Of a DNA stretch of 64,000 nt, positions 1 to 7,929 are shown in pieces. The stretch is from Haloarchaeobius sp. HME9146. Lineage in GTDB: Archaea > Halobacteriota > Halobacteria > Halobacteriales > Natrialbaceae. The notes below the pieces were generated by a model. The model made no database searches. It had not been told where the DNA came from and worked only from the letters and a program-made list of their open reading frames with translations. Position 1 is the stretch's first letter. Each line of letters starts with the position of its first letter. Where the stretch lies: contig NZ_JAODVR010000001.1 of assembly GCF_025399835.1 (NCBI RefSeq), positions 2,108,001-2,172,000 on the forward strand, written 5' to 3'. The translations under genes and the position numbers were made by a program.

Positions 1-1084
1 ACTCGAGTTTGAACGGCCCACGCTCCGCACCCCCGTCGTCGTAGAACTGGTGGCTCTCGGTCGTGATGAACCCGACGTGGTTCTGGCGGGTCTCCTGGTC
101 GATGGTTCCGCCGACACGGGCCGCGACGTGGTCCATGAAGTACTTCCCCACCAGTCCGGAGGAGTTCGCGAGACCGTCGGGGTACTGCTCGGACTTCGAG
201 AGCAGGAGGAGCCGGGGAATCTCGATGCCACCTGCCGCGAGCACGAACTGTCTGGCCTCCTGACGATGTTCCTCGCCGTCGGGGGTCGCGTACACCGCCG
301 CCTCGATGGTGTCGCCGCTGCTGTCGTGCTCCAGTCGCTGGACCGGTGCGCGGTCGATGACCCGGGCCCCCGCTTCTTCGGCTCGCGCGACGTGGACCGT
401 CGCGTCGTACTTCGCGCCCGATGGGCAGACGGGTTTGCAGGTGCCGTAGCCCTGGCACGGTACCCGCCCGTCGTAGGCTTCGGAGTTACGGGCGTTCGGG
501 GACGAGTGGGTCGTGATTCCGAGTTCCTCGCACGCCCTGGCGAAGATAGAGTCGGAGTACGAGGGTTTGAACGCCGGCATCGGGTACGGCTCCTCGCGCG
601 GGGGCGCGAATGGGTTATCGTCCGCGCCTGCCACGCCGAGTTCCGACTCGGCTTCGGCGTAATAGGTCTGGAGGTCGTCGTAGCCGATGGGCCAGTCGTC
701 GGTCACGCCGTCGCGACTCTGGCGCTCGAAGTCGGCCTCGTGCAGCCGGTACACCATCCCCTGCCAGTGCAAGGTCGTCCCGCCGACGCCCTTCACCCGC
801 GCCGCGTTGAGGGGGTAGTACATGTCGCCCTCGCTGGTGAAGGCGTCGCGCTCGCCGCCCATGTCCCAGACCGACAGCGGCCCGTGGGCAGGGCGAATCC
901 GGCGCTCCATGCGTTCCATCCGGTCGGCGGGGTCGAACCTGGGCCCGGCGTCGAGCACGACGACATCGTGCCCTGCAGTGGCGAGTTCGGACGCGACGAG
1001 CGCGCCCGCCGGCCCTGCCCCGACGATACACACATCTGCCCGCGGCGAGGGGGTGCGGTCCGGGTCGGACTCCTGCCGGCTCAT
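1..1084 (-). CDS. GMC-family FAD oxidoreductase (gluconate 2-dehydrogenase-like catalytic subunit), C-terminus cut by window
   Basis: About 361 N-terminal residues are visible and the gene runs off the left edge. A Rossmann FAD-binding motif, VCIVGAGPAGA, sits near residues 18-28, and a typical GMC stretch GVGGTTLHWQGM follows near residue 100. A cysteine-rich segment, CQGYGTCKPVCPSGAKYD, is typical of the gluconate/fructose dehydrogenase branch of the GMC family. These enzymes oxidise sugars or sugar acids with FAD and pass electrons to a membrane carrier. The ATG overlaps the stop of the upstream small-subunit gene in an ATGA junction, so the two are translationally coupled and probably form one complex. 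The true substrate cannot be read from the sequence. The C-terminal catalytic His/Asn region lies outside the window. Confidence 0.85.
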   Translation of the reverse strand, partial: MSRQESDPDRTPSPRADVCIVGAGPAGALVASELATAGHDVVVLDAGPRFDPADRMERMERRIRPAHGPLSVWDMGGERDAFTSEGDMYYPLNAARVKGVGGTTLHWQGMVYRLHEADFERQSRDGVTDDWPIGYDDLQTYYAEAESELGVAGADDNPFAPPREEPYPMPAFKPSYSDSIFARACEELGITTHSSPNARNSEAYDGRVPCQGYGTCKPVCPSGAKYDATVHVARAEEAGARVIDRAPVQRLEHDSSGDTIEAAVYATPDGEEHRQEARQFVLAAGGIEIPRLLLLSKSEQYPDGLANSSGLVGKYFMDHVAARVGGTIDQETRQNHVGFITTESHQFYDDGGAERGPFKLE

Positions 1085-1614
1085 TCCGGCCCCCGCTGGT
1101 AGCTCTCGGTCCCACCGGGGTGACCGATGGGGTTCTCTGTGCCGGCCAGTTCGCCACCCGTCGGTGAGGTGTAGAAGGCGTAGAGCAGTTCGTTCACGAC
1201 GAAGTAGCGGACCTGTGCCGCGGTCGACCCACCCGGGTCCGGGTCGATGGCGTCGACGCCCATCTCGCGGAGGAGACTGTCCCGAGTCTCCTGGTCGAGG
1301 GTCGAGTACGGGCCGTCGTACCAGCTTCTGGCCAGCTCGTCGATGGCCGACAGTGCCTCGGCGACCCCGGTTCGGTAGTCGGGACGGCCGGTCGTCCGGC
1401 CCGCGACGTAGGTCCGCACGAACGACTCGACGTTCTCGGCCTCGCTCGGATAGACGACCTCTGCGACGGCGACGAGCGTGTCCACGTCGACCTCGGTATC
1501 CACCGTCTCCTCGGCCGCCCGGAGATCGTCCTGCGAGAGTGCGGCAGCACCAGAGCCCACGACGATGCCACCGGATGCGAGCGCAGCGAGCGCGTCGCGC
1601 CGTGTCAGTTCCAT
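1081..1614 (-). CDS. Gluconate 2-dehydrogenase subunit 3-family protein
   Basis: 177 aa. The N-terminus MELTRRDALAALASGG is a twin-arginine-like export signal, as in subunit 3 proteins of membrane-bound gluconate dehydrogenases. In that family the small subunit carries the Tat signal and escorts the folded FAD subunit across the membrane. The rest matches the family in length and in its helical, acidic composition. It overlaps the downstream GMC gene by 4 nt, which supports a two-subunit dehydrogenase. A DtxR-like palindrome lies 11-24 nt before the start, so expression may respond to iron or manganese. No cytochrome subunit is visible; it could lie beyond the left edge. Confidence 0.8.
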   Translation of the reverse strand: MELTRRDALAALASGGIVVGSGAAALSQDDLRAAEETVDTEVDVDTLVAVAEVVYPSEAENVESFVRTYVAGRTTGRPDYRTGVAEALSAIDELARSWYDGPYSTLDQETRDSLLREMGVDAIDPDPGGSTAAQVRYFVVNELLYAFYTSPTGGELAGTENPIGHPGGTESYQRGPE

Positions 1615-1624
1615 TCGGGGCAGA

Positions 1625-1638
1625 TTAGGCCAACCTAA
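1625..1638. promoter_or_regulatory. DtxR/IdeR-like palindrome (candidate iron box)
   Basis: TTAGGCCAACCTAA has perfect 5-nt arms, TTAGG and CCTAA, around a 4-nt centre. It differs at one position from the inner 14 nt of the classical DtxR/IdeR consensus. It fills the short gap between the stop of the FAH-family gene and the start of the dehydrogenase small subunit. That is where an operator would overlap the transcription start of a leaderless archaeal mRNA. Haloarchaea use DtxR-family regulators for iron control. Binding is inferred. Confidence 0.5.
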
Positions 1639-1641
1639 ACC

Positions 1642-2379
1642 TTAAGCGCTGGGAATCTCCACCGTGTGCTCGAGGTGGCCGACACCCTCGATCTCGACGA
1701 CGACCTCGTCGCCGTCTTCGAGCTTCCCGACGCCTTCCGGCGTTCCGGTCGCGATGACGTCGCCGGGTTCGAGCGTCATGTACCGCGTTATCTCCGCGAT
1801 GAGCTCCGGGACCGAGAATATCATCTGGTCACGGGTGCCGTCCTGGCGTCGCTCACCGTTGCAGTACGACCGGACGGAAGCGTCCTCGGGCACGTCCTCG
1901 GCGGGCGCGATAACCGGGCCGACCGGGGCGGCACCATCGAACGCCTTCCCGCGGACCCAGTTGGTCTCCTCGCGCTGGTCGTCGCGGTTCGAGAGGTCGT
2001 TCACGCAGGTGAACCCGCGGACCACGTCCATCGCGTCCGCCTCGTCGACGTGCCGGCACTGCTCGTCGATGACGACGCCGAGTTCGGCCTCGAAGTCTAA
2101 CCGGTCCTTCCCCGCAGGTAGGGTGACCGTAGAACCGTGCGACGAGACCGCGTTCGGTGGTTTCAGGAACAGGAGCGGTCGGTCCGGTACGTCGTTGTCC
2201 ATCTCGGCCGCGTGGTCGGCGTAGTTTCGCCCGATGCAGACTATCTTGGTCGGCTCGCAGGGCGGGAGAATCTCCACGTCGTCCTGTGCGTACTCGCGGC
2301 TGCCGAATCGGACGGTCCCGTCGTCCCACTCGCCGGTCCTGACTGCGCCTGCCGGGTCGCGAAAGCGAACCTGCTTCAT
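1642..2379 (-). CDS. Fumarylacetoacetate hydrolase (FAH) family protein
   Basis: 245 aa from the ATG at 2379. A longer upstream reading frame exists but its first 60 residues do not resemble the family. The FAH core is clear: CIGRNYADHAAE, FLKPPNAV, the metal-binding pair of glutamates in DFEAELGVV, NDLSNRDDQ, and the C-terminal LEPGDVIATGTPEGVG. Members are divalent-metal C-C hydrolases, isomerases or oxaloacetate decarboxylases (fumarylpyruvate and 5-carboxymethyl-2-hydroxymuconate type). The exact substrate is not determinable here. It is upstream of, and co-directional with, the GMC dehydrogenase pair, but the iron-box gap suggests those genes have their own promoter. Confidence 0.88.
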   Translation of the reverse strand: MKQVRFRDPAGAVRTGEWDDGTVRFGSREYAQDDVEILPPCEPTKIVCIGRNYADHAAEMDNDVPDRPLLFLKPPNAVSSHGSTVTLPAGKDRLDFEAELGVVIDEQCRHVDEADAMDVVRGFTCVNDLSNRDDQREETNWVRGKAFDGAAPVGPVIAPAEDVPEDASVRSYCNGERRQDGTRDQMIFSVPELIAEITRYMTLEPGDVIATGTPEGVGKLEDGDEVVVEIEGVGHLEHTVEIPSA

Positions 2380-2504
2380 GTTCGGGGCTGTCACGCCGGT
2401 CCGGGTTAAAGTTTGCAGTGGTGCCAATCCAGACCAGCAACCGGCGAAAAAGGCGCTCCCCGGCCCTGGGCTTTTCCACCCCAGGCCCCTCTCTCTACGT
2501 AGGG

Positions 2505-2966
2505 ATGATAGAGGTCCTACTCGGGTTCCCGTTCGCGCTGGTCGGTCTCTGGCTCGCATATGCCGGTATCCAGGACTACCGTTCCCAGCGTGCGATGCTG
2601 GCCGGCCGCCGACGTGTCACGGCACAGATTACGGACACGGGCGTCGAGGAGCGTCAGCACGACGGCGGCGGCACCTACTTCGTCCCCGTCGTCAGCTACC
2701 GCTACGAACTCGACGGCGAGACCTACGAATCCGACCGTGTGCTGCCGCCCGAGGCCCGGACGGGGTACCCGTACTCGGACCCCGCTTGGGACGTCGTGAG
2801 CAGATACGAGGACGAGACGACCGTCGCAGCCTACGTCGACCCGGCCGCCCCGTCCGTGGCGTTCCTCGAACCCGACGGGATGCGACGGCCGCTCCTGTTC
2901 GCGGGATTCGGGGTCGCGCTCACCGTTCTGACCGGGTTGTACGCGATTGCGCTCGCGCTCGCATGA
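2505..2966 (+). CDS. DUF3592 membrane protein
   Basis: 153 aa starting at the ATG at 2505 (MIEVLLGFPF); the in-frame extension upstream is not protein-like. Two transmembrane helices (roughly residues 2-20 and 130-150) flank a soluble beta-rich domain. The pattern VVSYRYELDGETYESDRV followed by YVDPAAPSVAFLEP is the DUF3592 signature. In other haloarchaea such proteins are stand-alone membrane proteins of unknown role. It is divergent from the FAH gene with a short promoter region between. Confidence 0.7.
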   Translation: MIEVLLGFPFALVGLWLAYAGIQDYRSQRAMLAGRRRVTAQITDTGVEERQHDGGGTYFVPVVSYRYELDGETYESDRVLPPEARTGYPYSDPAWDVVSRYEDETTVAAYVDPAAPSVAFLEPDGMRRPLLFAGFGVALTVLTGLYAIALALA

Positions 2967-3004
2967 GAGAGATTCACCCACCAGCGCCGGAACAAAAGGA
3001 CGGA

Positions 3005-3010
3005 TTTATA
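3005..3010 (+). promoter_or_regulatory. TATA-like box of tRNA-Glu
   Basis: TTTATA lies 34 nt before the mature tRNA 5' end. That spacing fits an archaeal TATA box plus a short 5' leader removed by RNase P. Confidence 0.5.
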
Positions 3011-3043
3011 CTTACCCACCCCATCGTCTCGGATGCGGAGCAC

Positions 3044-3118
3044 GCTCGGTTGGTGTAGTCCGGCCAATCATTTCGGCCTTTCGAGCCGATGACCGGGGTT
3101 CAAATCCCCGACCGAGCA
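3044..3118 (+). tRNA. tRNA-Glu (anticodon UUC)
   Basis: 75 nt without encoded CCA. The acceptor stem GCTCGGT pairs with ACCGAGC at 3111-3117 and the discriminator is A. The anticodon stem TCGGC/GCCGA holds the 7-nt loop CTTTCGA, giving anticodon UUC. The T arm CCGGG-GTTCAAA-TCCCCG is regular. Its 3' end is repeated 130 nt downstream, so this locus has served as an integration site. Confidence 0.95.
3098..3118 (+). repeat. att-like direct repeat, copy 1 (inside tRNA-Glu 3' end)
   Basis: The last 21 nt of tRNA-Glu (T loop, T stem and acceptor 3' strand) recur exactly at 3228-3248. Exact repetition of a tRNA 3' end is the usual mark left by tRNA-targeting integrases. Confidence 0.7.
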
Positions 3119-3139
3119 CTTTTGCGACGAACTACCCTC

Positions 3140-3171
3140 GGAGTACCGCGTAGCGTGTACTCCGTATCGTG
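3140..3171 (+). repeat. Downstream arm repeat, copy 1, with 7-bp hairpin
   Basis: This 32-nt block starts 22 nt after the tRNA and matches 3272-3303 at 27 of 32 positions. It contains perfect arms GGAGTAC and GTACTCC around a 10-nt loop. It may be a recombinase arm site, a terminator or a relic. Confidence 0.5.
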
Positions 3172-3227
3172 AGTCGTGAAAATCTTCTGAGTGGGATTTG
3201 AGCAACGAGCAGCTCCGCTGCGAGTGA

Positions 3228-3248
3228 GTTCAAATCCCCGACCGAGCA
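3228..3248 (+). repeat. att-like direct repeat, copy 2 (orphan tRNA-Glu 3' end)
   Basis: This is an exact second copy of the 21-nt tRNA-Glu 3' end, without a tRNA body before it. Only about 110 nt separate it from the real tRNA, so whatever lay between has been lost or was very small. Confidence 0.7.
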
Positions 3249-3271
3249 TACTTCTGTCGCGAACCGACAAT

Positions 3272-3303
3272 GGAGCTCCGCGTAACGTGTACCCCGCATC
3301 GTG
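3272..3303 (+). repeat. Downstream arm repeat, copy 2
   Basis: This is the diverged partner of 3140-3171 (27 of 32 identical). Here the hairpin arms have decayed. The rest of 2967-3399 shows no believable gene; short reading frames across it are read-through of the tRNA repeats. Confidence 0.45.
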
Positions 3304-3399
3304 GTGCGAGGAGGGCGGTCCGAGAGGAGGGCCCATTCGTACTGGGATGAATCAGCAGAATTATCCTGACCGATATGGAGTCTCGCACGAGGGCCAACC

Positions 3400-4968
3400 A
3401 TGACAAGTCAGGGCGCAGACGACGCTGCAACCGCCGAGGCCGATGGCGGGAGCAGTTTCGTCGAATACGGAATCGAGGACGAACCGCCGCTGTCCACGTC
3501 GGTACTGCTGGGGGTCCAGCACTACCTGACGATGGTCGGCGCGAACATCGCGGTCCCGCTGATTCTCGCAGGGGCGATGGGGATGCCTGCGGAGGTGACG
3601 GCGAAGTTCGTGGGCACCTTCTTCGTGGTCTCGGGTATCGCGACGCTGGCGCAGACGACGTTCGGGAACCGGTACCCCATCGTGCAGGGGGCACCGTTCT
3701 CGATGCTCGCGCCGGCGCTGGCCATCGTGGCGACGGCACCTGCCTTACCGGGCAGCGCGCCGTGGGAGAGCAAGCTGCTGTTCCTGCAGGGCGCGATCAT
3801 CGCGGCGGCAGTGACCGAGGTGTTCATCGGGTACCTCGGCATCGTGGGACGGCTTCGCCGGCTGCTGTCGCCTGTGGTCGTCGCGCCGACCATCGCGCTC
3901 ATCGGGCTGTCGCTGTTCAACGTCCCGCAGATCACGTCGGCGACCCAGAACTGGTGGCTGCTCGGGCTGACCGTTGGGCTGGTCGTCCTGTTCTCGCAGT
4001 ATCTCGGTGACGGGCACCGGGTTTTCCAGCTGTTCCCGGTGCTGCTCGCCATCGTCATCGCGTGGGTCGTCGCGGCCGTCCTGAGCGTCACCGGCGTCTA
4101 CGTCGACGGGACGCCGGGCTACGTCGACCTCGCGGCGGTGACCGACGTGTCGCTCGTCTTCGCCATCTACCCGCTCCAGTGGGGGATGCCGCAGTTCGAG
4201 GCCGCGTTCGCCATCGGGATGTTCGCGGGTGTGTTGGCCTCCATCATCGAGAGCTTCGGTGACTACCACGCGGTCGCCCGGCTGACCGGGACCGGTGCTC
4301 CGAGCGAGTCCCGCATCAACCACGGCATCGGGATGGAGGGTCTGATGAACGTCTTCGCCGGCATCATGGGCGCTGGCGGGTCGACCTCCTACTCCGAGAA
4401 CATCGGGGCCATCGGCCTCACCGGCGTGGCCTCCCGGCGCGTCGTGCAGGCCGGGGCCGCCGTGATGCTCGTCGTCGGGTTCTTCGGGCCGTTCGGCCAG
4501 CTCGTCGCGACCATCCCGAACCCCATCGTGGGTGGCCTGTTCGTCGCGATGTTCGGGCAGATCGTCGCGGTCGGCCTCTCGAACCTGAAGTACGTCGACC
4601 TCGACTCCTCGCGTAACGTGTTCGTCATCGGCATCGCCCTGTTCACCGGACTGTCGATTCCGCGCTACATGACCAACGTCGGCGGCGTCGAGGCGTTCGC
4701 CGAGGGGCTCGCGAGCGTGCCGGTCCTCGGGGGTGCTCTCACGGCCCTCACCGACGTGCCAGTGCTCGGGCTCGTGCTTGGAATCGACACGGTCGCGAAC
4801 ACGCTGTTCGTCATCGGCGGTACCGGGATGGCCGTCGGTGGGCTCATCGCGCTCGTGCTGGACAACACGATTCCTGGCACGGACGAGGAACGCGGCGTCG
4901 AGGCCTGGGAAGACATCACCGAGGACGAGAGCGACTTCTCGCCGGTCTGGTCGAGCGCGGACGACTGA
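3400..4968 (+). CDS. NCS2-family nucleobase permease (uracil/xanthine:cation symporter)
   Basis: 522 aa with about 14 hydrophobic segments. The QH motif occurs in the first helix (GVQHYLTMVGANIAVPLIL), and the family signature region TSYSENIGAIGLTGVASR holds the substrate-binding NxGxxxxT pattern. These place it in the nucleobase-ascorbate transporter (NCS2/SLC23) family, which imports uracil, xanthine, uric acid or guanine with H+ or Na+. The acidic cytoplasmic N- and C-terminal tails are typical haloarchaeal additions. It starts just after the tRNA repeat region and is convergent with the ABC permease at 4977. No purine or pyrimidine enzyme is adjacent, so the substrate is open. Confidence 0.9.
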   Translation: MTSQGADDAATAEADGGSSFVEYGIEDEPPLSTSVLLGVQHYLTMVGANIAVPLILAGAMGMPAEVTAKFVGTFFVVSGIATLAQTTFGNRYPIVQGAPFSMLAPALAIVATAPALPGSAPWESKLLFLQGAIIAAAVTEVFIGYLGIVGRLRRLLSPVVVAPTIALIGLSLFNVPQITSATQNWWLLGLTVGLVVLFSQYLGDGHRVFQLFPVLLAIVIAWVVAAVLSVTGVYVDGTPGYVDLAAVTDVSLVFAIYPLQWGMPQFEAAFAIGMFAGVLASIIESFGDYHAVARLTGTGAPSESRINHGIGMEGLMNVFAGIMGAGGSTSYSENIGAIGLTGVASRRVVQAGAAVMLVVGFFGPFGQLVATIPNPIVGGLFVAMFGQIVAVGLSNLKYVDLDSSRNVFVIGIALFTGLSIPRYMTNVGGVEAFAEGLASVPVLGGALTALTDVPVLGLVLGIDTVANTLFVIGGTGMAVGGLIALVLDNTIPGTDEERGVEAWEDITEDESDFSPVWSSADD

Positions 4969-4976
4969 CCACCGGG

Positions 4977-6197
4977 TCAGCCGCTGTTTTTCGGGTCGAG
5001 GCCGTCACGAACCGCGTCGCCGAGTATCGACGCCGCGACCACCGTCAGGGCCAGGGCGACGACCGGCCAGAGCGTGACCCAGTACACGTAGGGGAACTGG
5101 CCGCTGAAGGTGTTGATACCCTGGGCGGCGATCTCGCCCCACGAGAGTATCATGATGTCGTTCATGTCCATGTAGGAGATGGCGGCCTCGATGAGGATGA
5201 TGGTCGGAATCAGCCGGGTGAGCCCGACGACGGCGGCGTTCGCCACGTTCGGGATGACGTGTTTCGCGAGGATGGTGAGGTCCGAGGTGCCGGCGCTCCT
5301 GGCGGCGAGGACGTAGGCGTCTTCGCGGCACTGGATGGCCTCCGAGCGAACCAGCCTGGCGAGTCCGCCCCACGAGAGCAGTCCGAACACCGCGACGAAC
5401 AGGAACAGGGAGCGCCCCCAGTACGAGAGCACGAGGTAGGCGACGAACGCCGGGATGGTCTGCTGGACGTCGACGTAGCTCATCAGCAGGGTGTCGACCC
5501 GCCCGCCGAAGTAGCCAGCGACGGCACCGACCACGGTCGCGACGGGGACGATGATGGTGCCGGTGATGAGCGCGACCTTGACCGCGACGTGGGCACCGGA
5601 GAACAGCAGCGGAATCATGTTCTTCCCGTACGGGCTGGTCCCGAGCGGGTAGCGCAAGGTGCCGTAACAGCGGTCGGCCGTCTCGACGCCGAGACAGGGG
5701 TCCGCCAGGCGAGCCGGGCCCCAGAGGAACGCCGGCGGCTGGAACTGGTGGGGCAGGTTGATGCTCGCCTGCCAGAACAGGGGGCCGACGAAGCCGGCGA
5801 CGACGACGAGCGAGAGGTACACGAGACTCGCAAGCGCGAGGGGGCGATGCCTGATGATGCGCCAGTAGCGGTTGCGGACCTGTGCCGACCGGGCGAGGGG
5901 CAGGCCCGCGAACAGCAGCACGACCCAGAGCGACAGCACGAAGAGCCAGTCGGTCTGGACGAAGTCCCAGGTGAACGGCGTCACGAGGAAGAACCCGAGG
6001 TCGACGCGCGAGCCGACGGCGTGGATCGTCGGCTTGCTCGCCGGGAGGACGAAGTAGTCGTAGAGGAACGCGGCTCCGACGAGCGCGGCCCCGGCGAGGA
6101 AGGCCAGAAGTCGGGGCGACAGGAGCGAGACGCTGCCGTCGAGCGTGTCCCAGTCGATGGTCTCGAACGTCTCGGTCTCCGTCTCCGCCTCGGTCAT
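4977..6197 (-). CDS. ABC transporter permease, DppC/OppC type
   Basis: 406 aa. The N-terminal 160 residues carry extra hydrophobic segments. A peptide/nickel-type permease domain follows with PLGTSPYGKNMIPLL and the EAA loop RSAGTSDLTILAKHVIPN, which contacts the ATPase. This family forms the second membrane subunit of oligopeptide, dipeptide, nickel or opine importers. It is longer than typical DppC (about 300 aa). The partner DppB-type gene lies head-to-head at 6387 rather than in the usual operon order. No solute-binding protein or ATP-binding gene lies near, so they must be encoded elsewhere. Confidence 0.87.
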   Translation of the reverse strand: MTEAETETETFETIDWDTLDGSVSLLSPRLLAFLAGAALVGAAFLYDYFVLPASKPTIHAVGSRVDLGFFLVTPFTWDFVQTDWLFVLSLWVVLLFAGLPLARSAQVRNRYWRIIRHRPLALASLVYLSLVVVAGFVGPLFWQASINLPHQFQPPAFLWGPARLADPCLGVETADRCYGTLRYPLGTSPYGKNMIPLLFSGAHVAVKVALITGTIIVPVATVVGAVAGYFGGRVDTLLMSYVDVQQTIPAFVAYLVLSYWGRSLFLFVAVFGLLSWGGLARLVRSEAIQCREDAYVLAARSAGTSDLTILAKHVIPNVANAAVVGLTRLIPTIILIEAAISYMDMNDIMILSWGEIAAQGINTFSGQFPYVYWVTLWPVVALALTVVAASILGDAVRDGLDPKNSG

Positions 6198-6270
6198 CGT
6201 ACCGAACCTCGGTTCGAAGGCGTGGTCGGTCCCCCGGGCCGGAACATACGCTGATTCGACGCGGATGGAA

Positions 6271-6281
6271 CCTAAATATCC
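6271..6281. promoter_or_regulatory. AT-rich promoter element between divergent permeases
   Basis: CCTAAATATCC is the clearest TATA-like site in the 189-nt gap. It is nearly symmetric, so it could serve either direction; a second AT-rich run lies near 6295-6305. Direction is not resolved. Confidence 0.35.
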
Positions 6282-6386
6282 ATCAGAATATCAAACAGGT
6301 ATTTTCGTTATCGTACAGTTTTCGGTGGTTCCCCGTGTTGGGACCTGCATGGAACCGCTGGCGTGCGCAAGGGACGAGGTGGGACC

Positions 6387-7355
6387 ATGAGCAGGCTCGC
6401 CTTCATCGGCCGCCGACTCGGTTTCTCGATACTTGCCGCGTACGCGGTGATGACCGTCTCGTTCTTCGTCGTCGCGGTCATGCCGGACCCGAACGTCGGG
6501 CTCGCGGCGTGGACCGCGAAGGGGGACCCGGACGAAGCCGCGAACGCCGTCGTCGAGGCCAAGAACCTGAACGACCCGCTCCTCGACCGGTACCTCCAGT
6601 GGGTCGTCGACCTGACGACGTTCGACTGGGGACGCTCCATCGGGGGGTTCGGTCGCCCCGGTGAACCAGTGATAGAACTGCTTCAGTCCGTGATTCCGGT
6701 CACGCTCGCGTATCTCGTGCCGGCACTGCTCATCTCGACCACGCTGGCGCTCGCGCTCGGGTCGTACGTCGCGCTCAACCCCGAATCGCGGGTCGCCACG
6801 AGCATCTCGTCGGTCGGCTATCTCGGACTGGGCGTCCCCAGTTTCTTCGTGGCGGAACTGCTGTTGTTCGCCGCGAACGAGCAGTTCGACTGGCTGACGG
6901 TCGCGTTCCCCCGCCGAATCGACCTCGTGGACCCGGTCTCGCTGTGGCCGTACCTGATTCCGGCGACGGTGCTCGCCACCGGACTCGCGGCCGGCCAGCT
7001 GCGCTACGTCCGGGCGGAATCGAGCGAACTGCTCGGGCGTGATTTCGTCAAGCTCGTCGAGTCGAAAGGCGCTGGCGACCTCCGGGTCATCAGGCACGTG
7101 CTCGCGAACGCCGCCCTCCCGCTCCTGTCGCTGTTCTTTGCGGACATGGTCTCGACCATGGTCGTCCAGGTGTTCGTCATCGAGTTCGTCTTCGGGCTTC
7201 AGGGCATCGGGACCCTCACCCTCCAGGCCGTCAGCGACCGGAACATGCCGGTCATCATCGGCACCACGATGGCCATCGCGTACGCCGGTATCGGGGCGAA
7301 CTTCCTCCAGGACGTCGCCTACGCCTGGTTCGACCCGCGTGCCGACTTCGAATGA
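6387..7355 (+). CDS. ABC transporter permease, DppB/OppB type
   Basis: 322 aa from the ATG at 6387; an in-frame GTG at 6363 is possible. The start [19 protein letters not shown] matches the N-terminal helix of DppB-type permeases. The EAA loop [19 protein letters not shown] is present, with six predicted membrane helices. In the family it pairs with DppC to form the channel of a peptide or nickel importer. It is divergent from that partner (4977-6197), an unusual order. It ends 43 nt before the uL16 gene, which has its own TATA-like box. Confidence 0.87.
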   Translation: MSRLAFIGRRLGFSILAAYAVMTVSFFVVAVMPDPNVGLAAWTAKGDPDEAANAVVEAKNLNDPLLDRYLQWVVDLTTFDWGRSIGGFGRPGEPVIELLQSVIPVTLAYLVPALLISTTLALALGSYVALNPESRVATSISSVGYLGLGVPSFFVAELLLFAANEQFDWLTVAFPRRIDLVDPVSLWPYLIPATVLATGLAAGQLRYVRAESSELLGRDFVKLVESKGAGDLRVIRHVLANAALPLLSLFFADMVSTMVVQVFVIEFVFGLQGIGTLTLQAVSDRNMPVIIGTTMAIAYAGIGANFLQDVAYAWFDPRADFE

Positions 7356-7360
7356 ACAGG

Positions 7361-7366
7361 TTTATT
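7361..7366 (+). promoter_or_regulatory. TATA-like box of uL16 gene
   Basis: TTTATT lies 33-38 nt before the uL16 ATG at 7399, giving a very short 5' leader. Confidence 0.45.
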
Positions 7367-7398
7367 CGCGCCGTGACAGTCAGTTTTCCGTACTGACC

Positions 7399-7929
7399 AT
7401 GTCGGACAAACCTGCCTCGATGTACCGGGAGATTTCCAAGCCCGCGTACACCCGACGCGAGTACATCACGGGAATCCCTGGCTCGAAGATCGCACAGCAC
7501 AAGATGGGCGACACCGCCTCTGATCCCGACGACTGGCCGGTCCAGATCAGCCTCGTCCTCGAGGAGGAGTGCCAGATCCGCCACGGCTCGATGGAGGCGT
7601 CCCGTCTGTCCGCGAACCGTCACCTCATCAAGGAGCTCGGTGAGGGCAACTACTACATGATTCTGCGGAAGTTCCCGCACCACGTCCTGCGCGAGAACAA
7701 GCAGGCAACTGGTGCTGGTGCAGACCGTGTTTCTGACGGGATGCGCCAGGCGTTCGGGAAGGTCGTCGGTACGGCCGCCCGCATCCAGCGAGGCGAGCGT
7801 CTCTTCACCTGCTGGTGTACGGTCGAGCAGGCTCCCGTCGTCAAGGACGCGTTCCGCCGTGCCTACAACAAGATCTCGCCGCCGTGCCGTGTCGTCGTCG
7901 AACGCGGCGAAGAGAAGCTCATCGCGTAA
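7399..7929 (+). CDS. rpl10e: Large subunit ribosomal protein uL16 (L10e)
   Basis: 176 aa, full length for archaeal L10e/uL16. Recognisable segments are [36 protein letters not shown], the central [18 protein letters not shown], and a C-terminal [13 protein letters not shown]. The protein sits at the base of the central protuberance of the 50S subunit and helps place the tRNA acceptor end at the peptidyl-transferase centre. The central loop that approaches the active site is intact. It is monocistronic here. Its 3' end overlaps the convergent DUF7344 gene by 11 nt. Confidence 0.97.
   Translation: MSDKPASMYREISKPAYTRREYITGIPGSKIAQHKMGDTASDPDDWPVQISLVLEEECQIRHGSMEASRLSANRHLIKELGEGNYYMILRKFPHHVLRENKQATGAGADRVSDGMRQAFGKVVGTAARIQRGERLFTCWCTVEQAPVVKDAFRRAYNKISPPCRVVVERGEEKLIA

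Noticed and set aside
3100-3403. Short frames with NPRPS-like peptides near the tRNA
   Set aside because: They arise by translating the tRNA-Glu 3' end repeats, a well-known annotation artefact.
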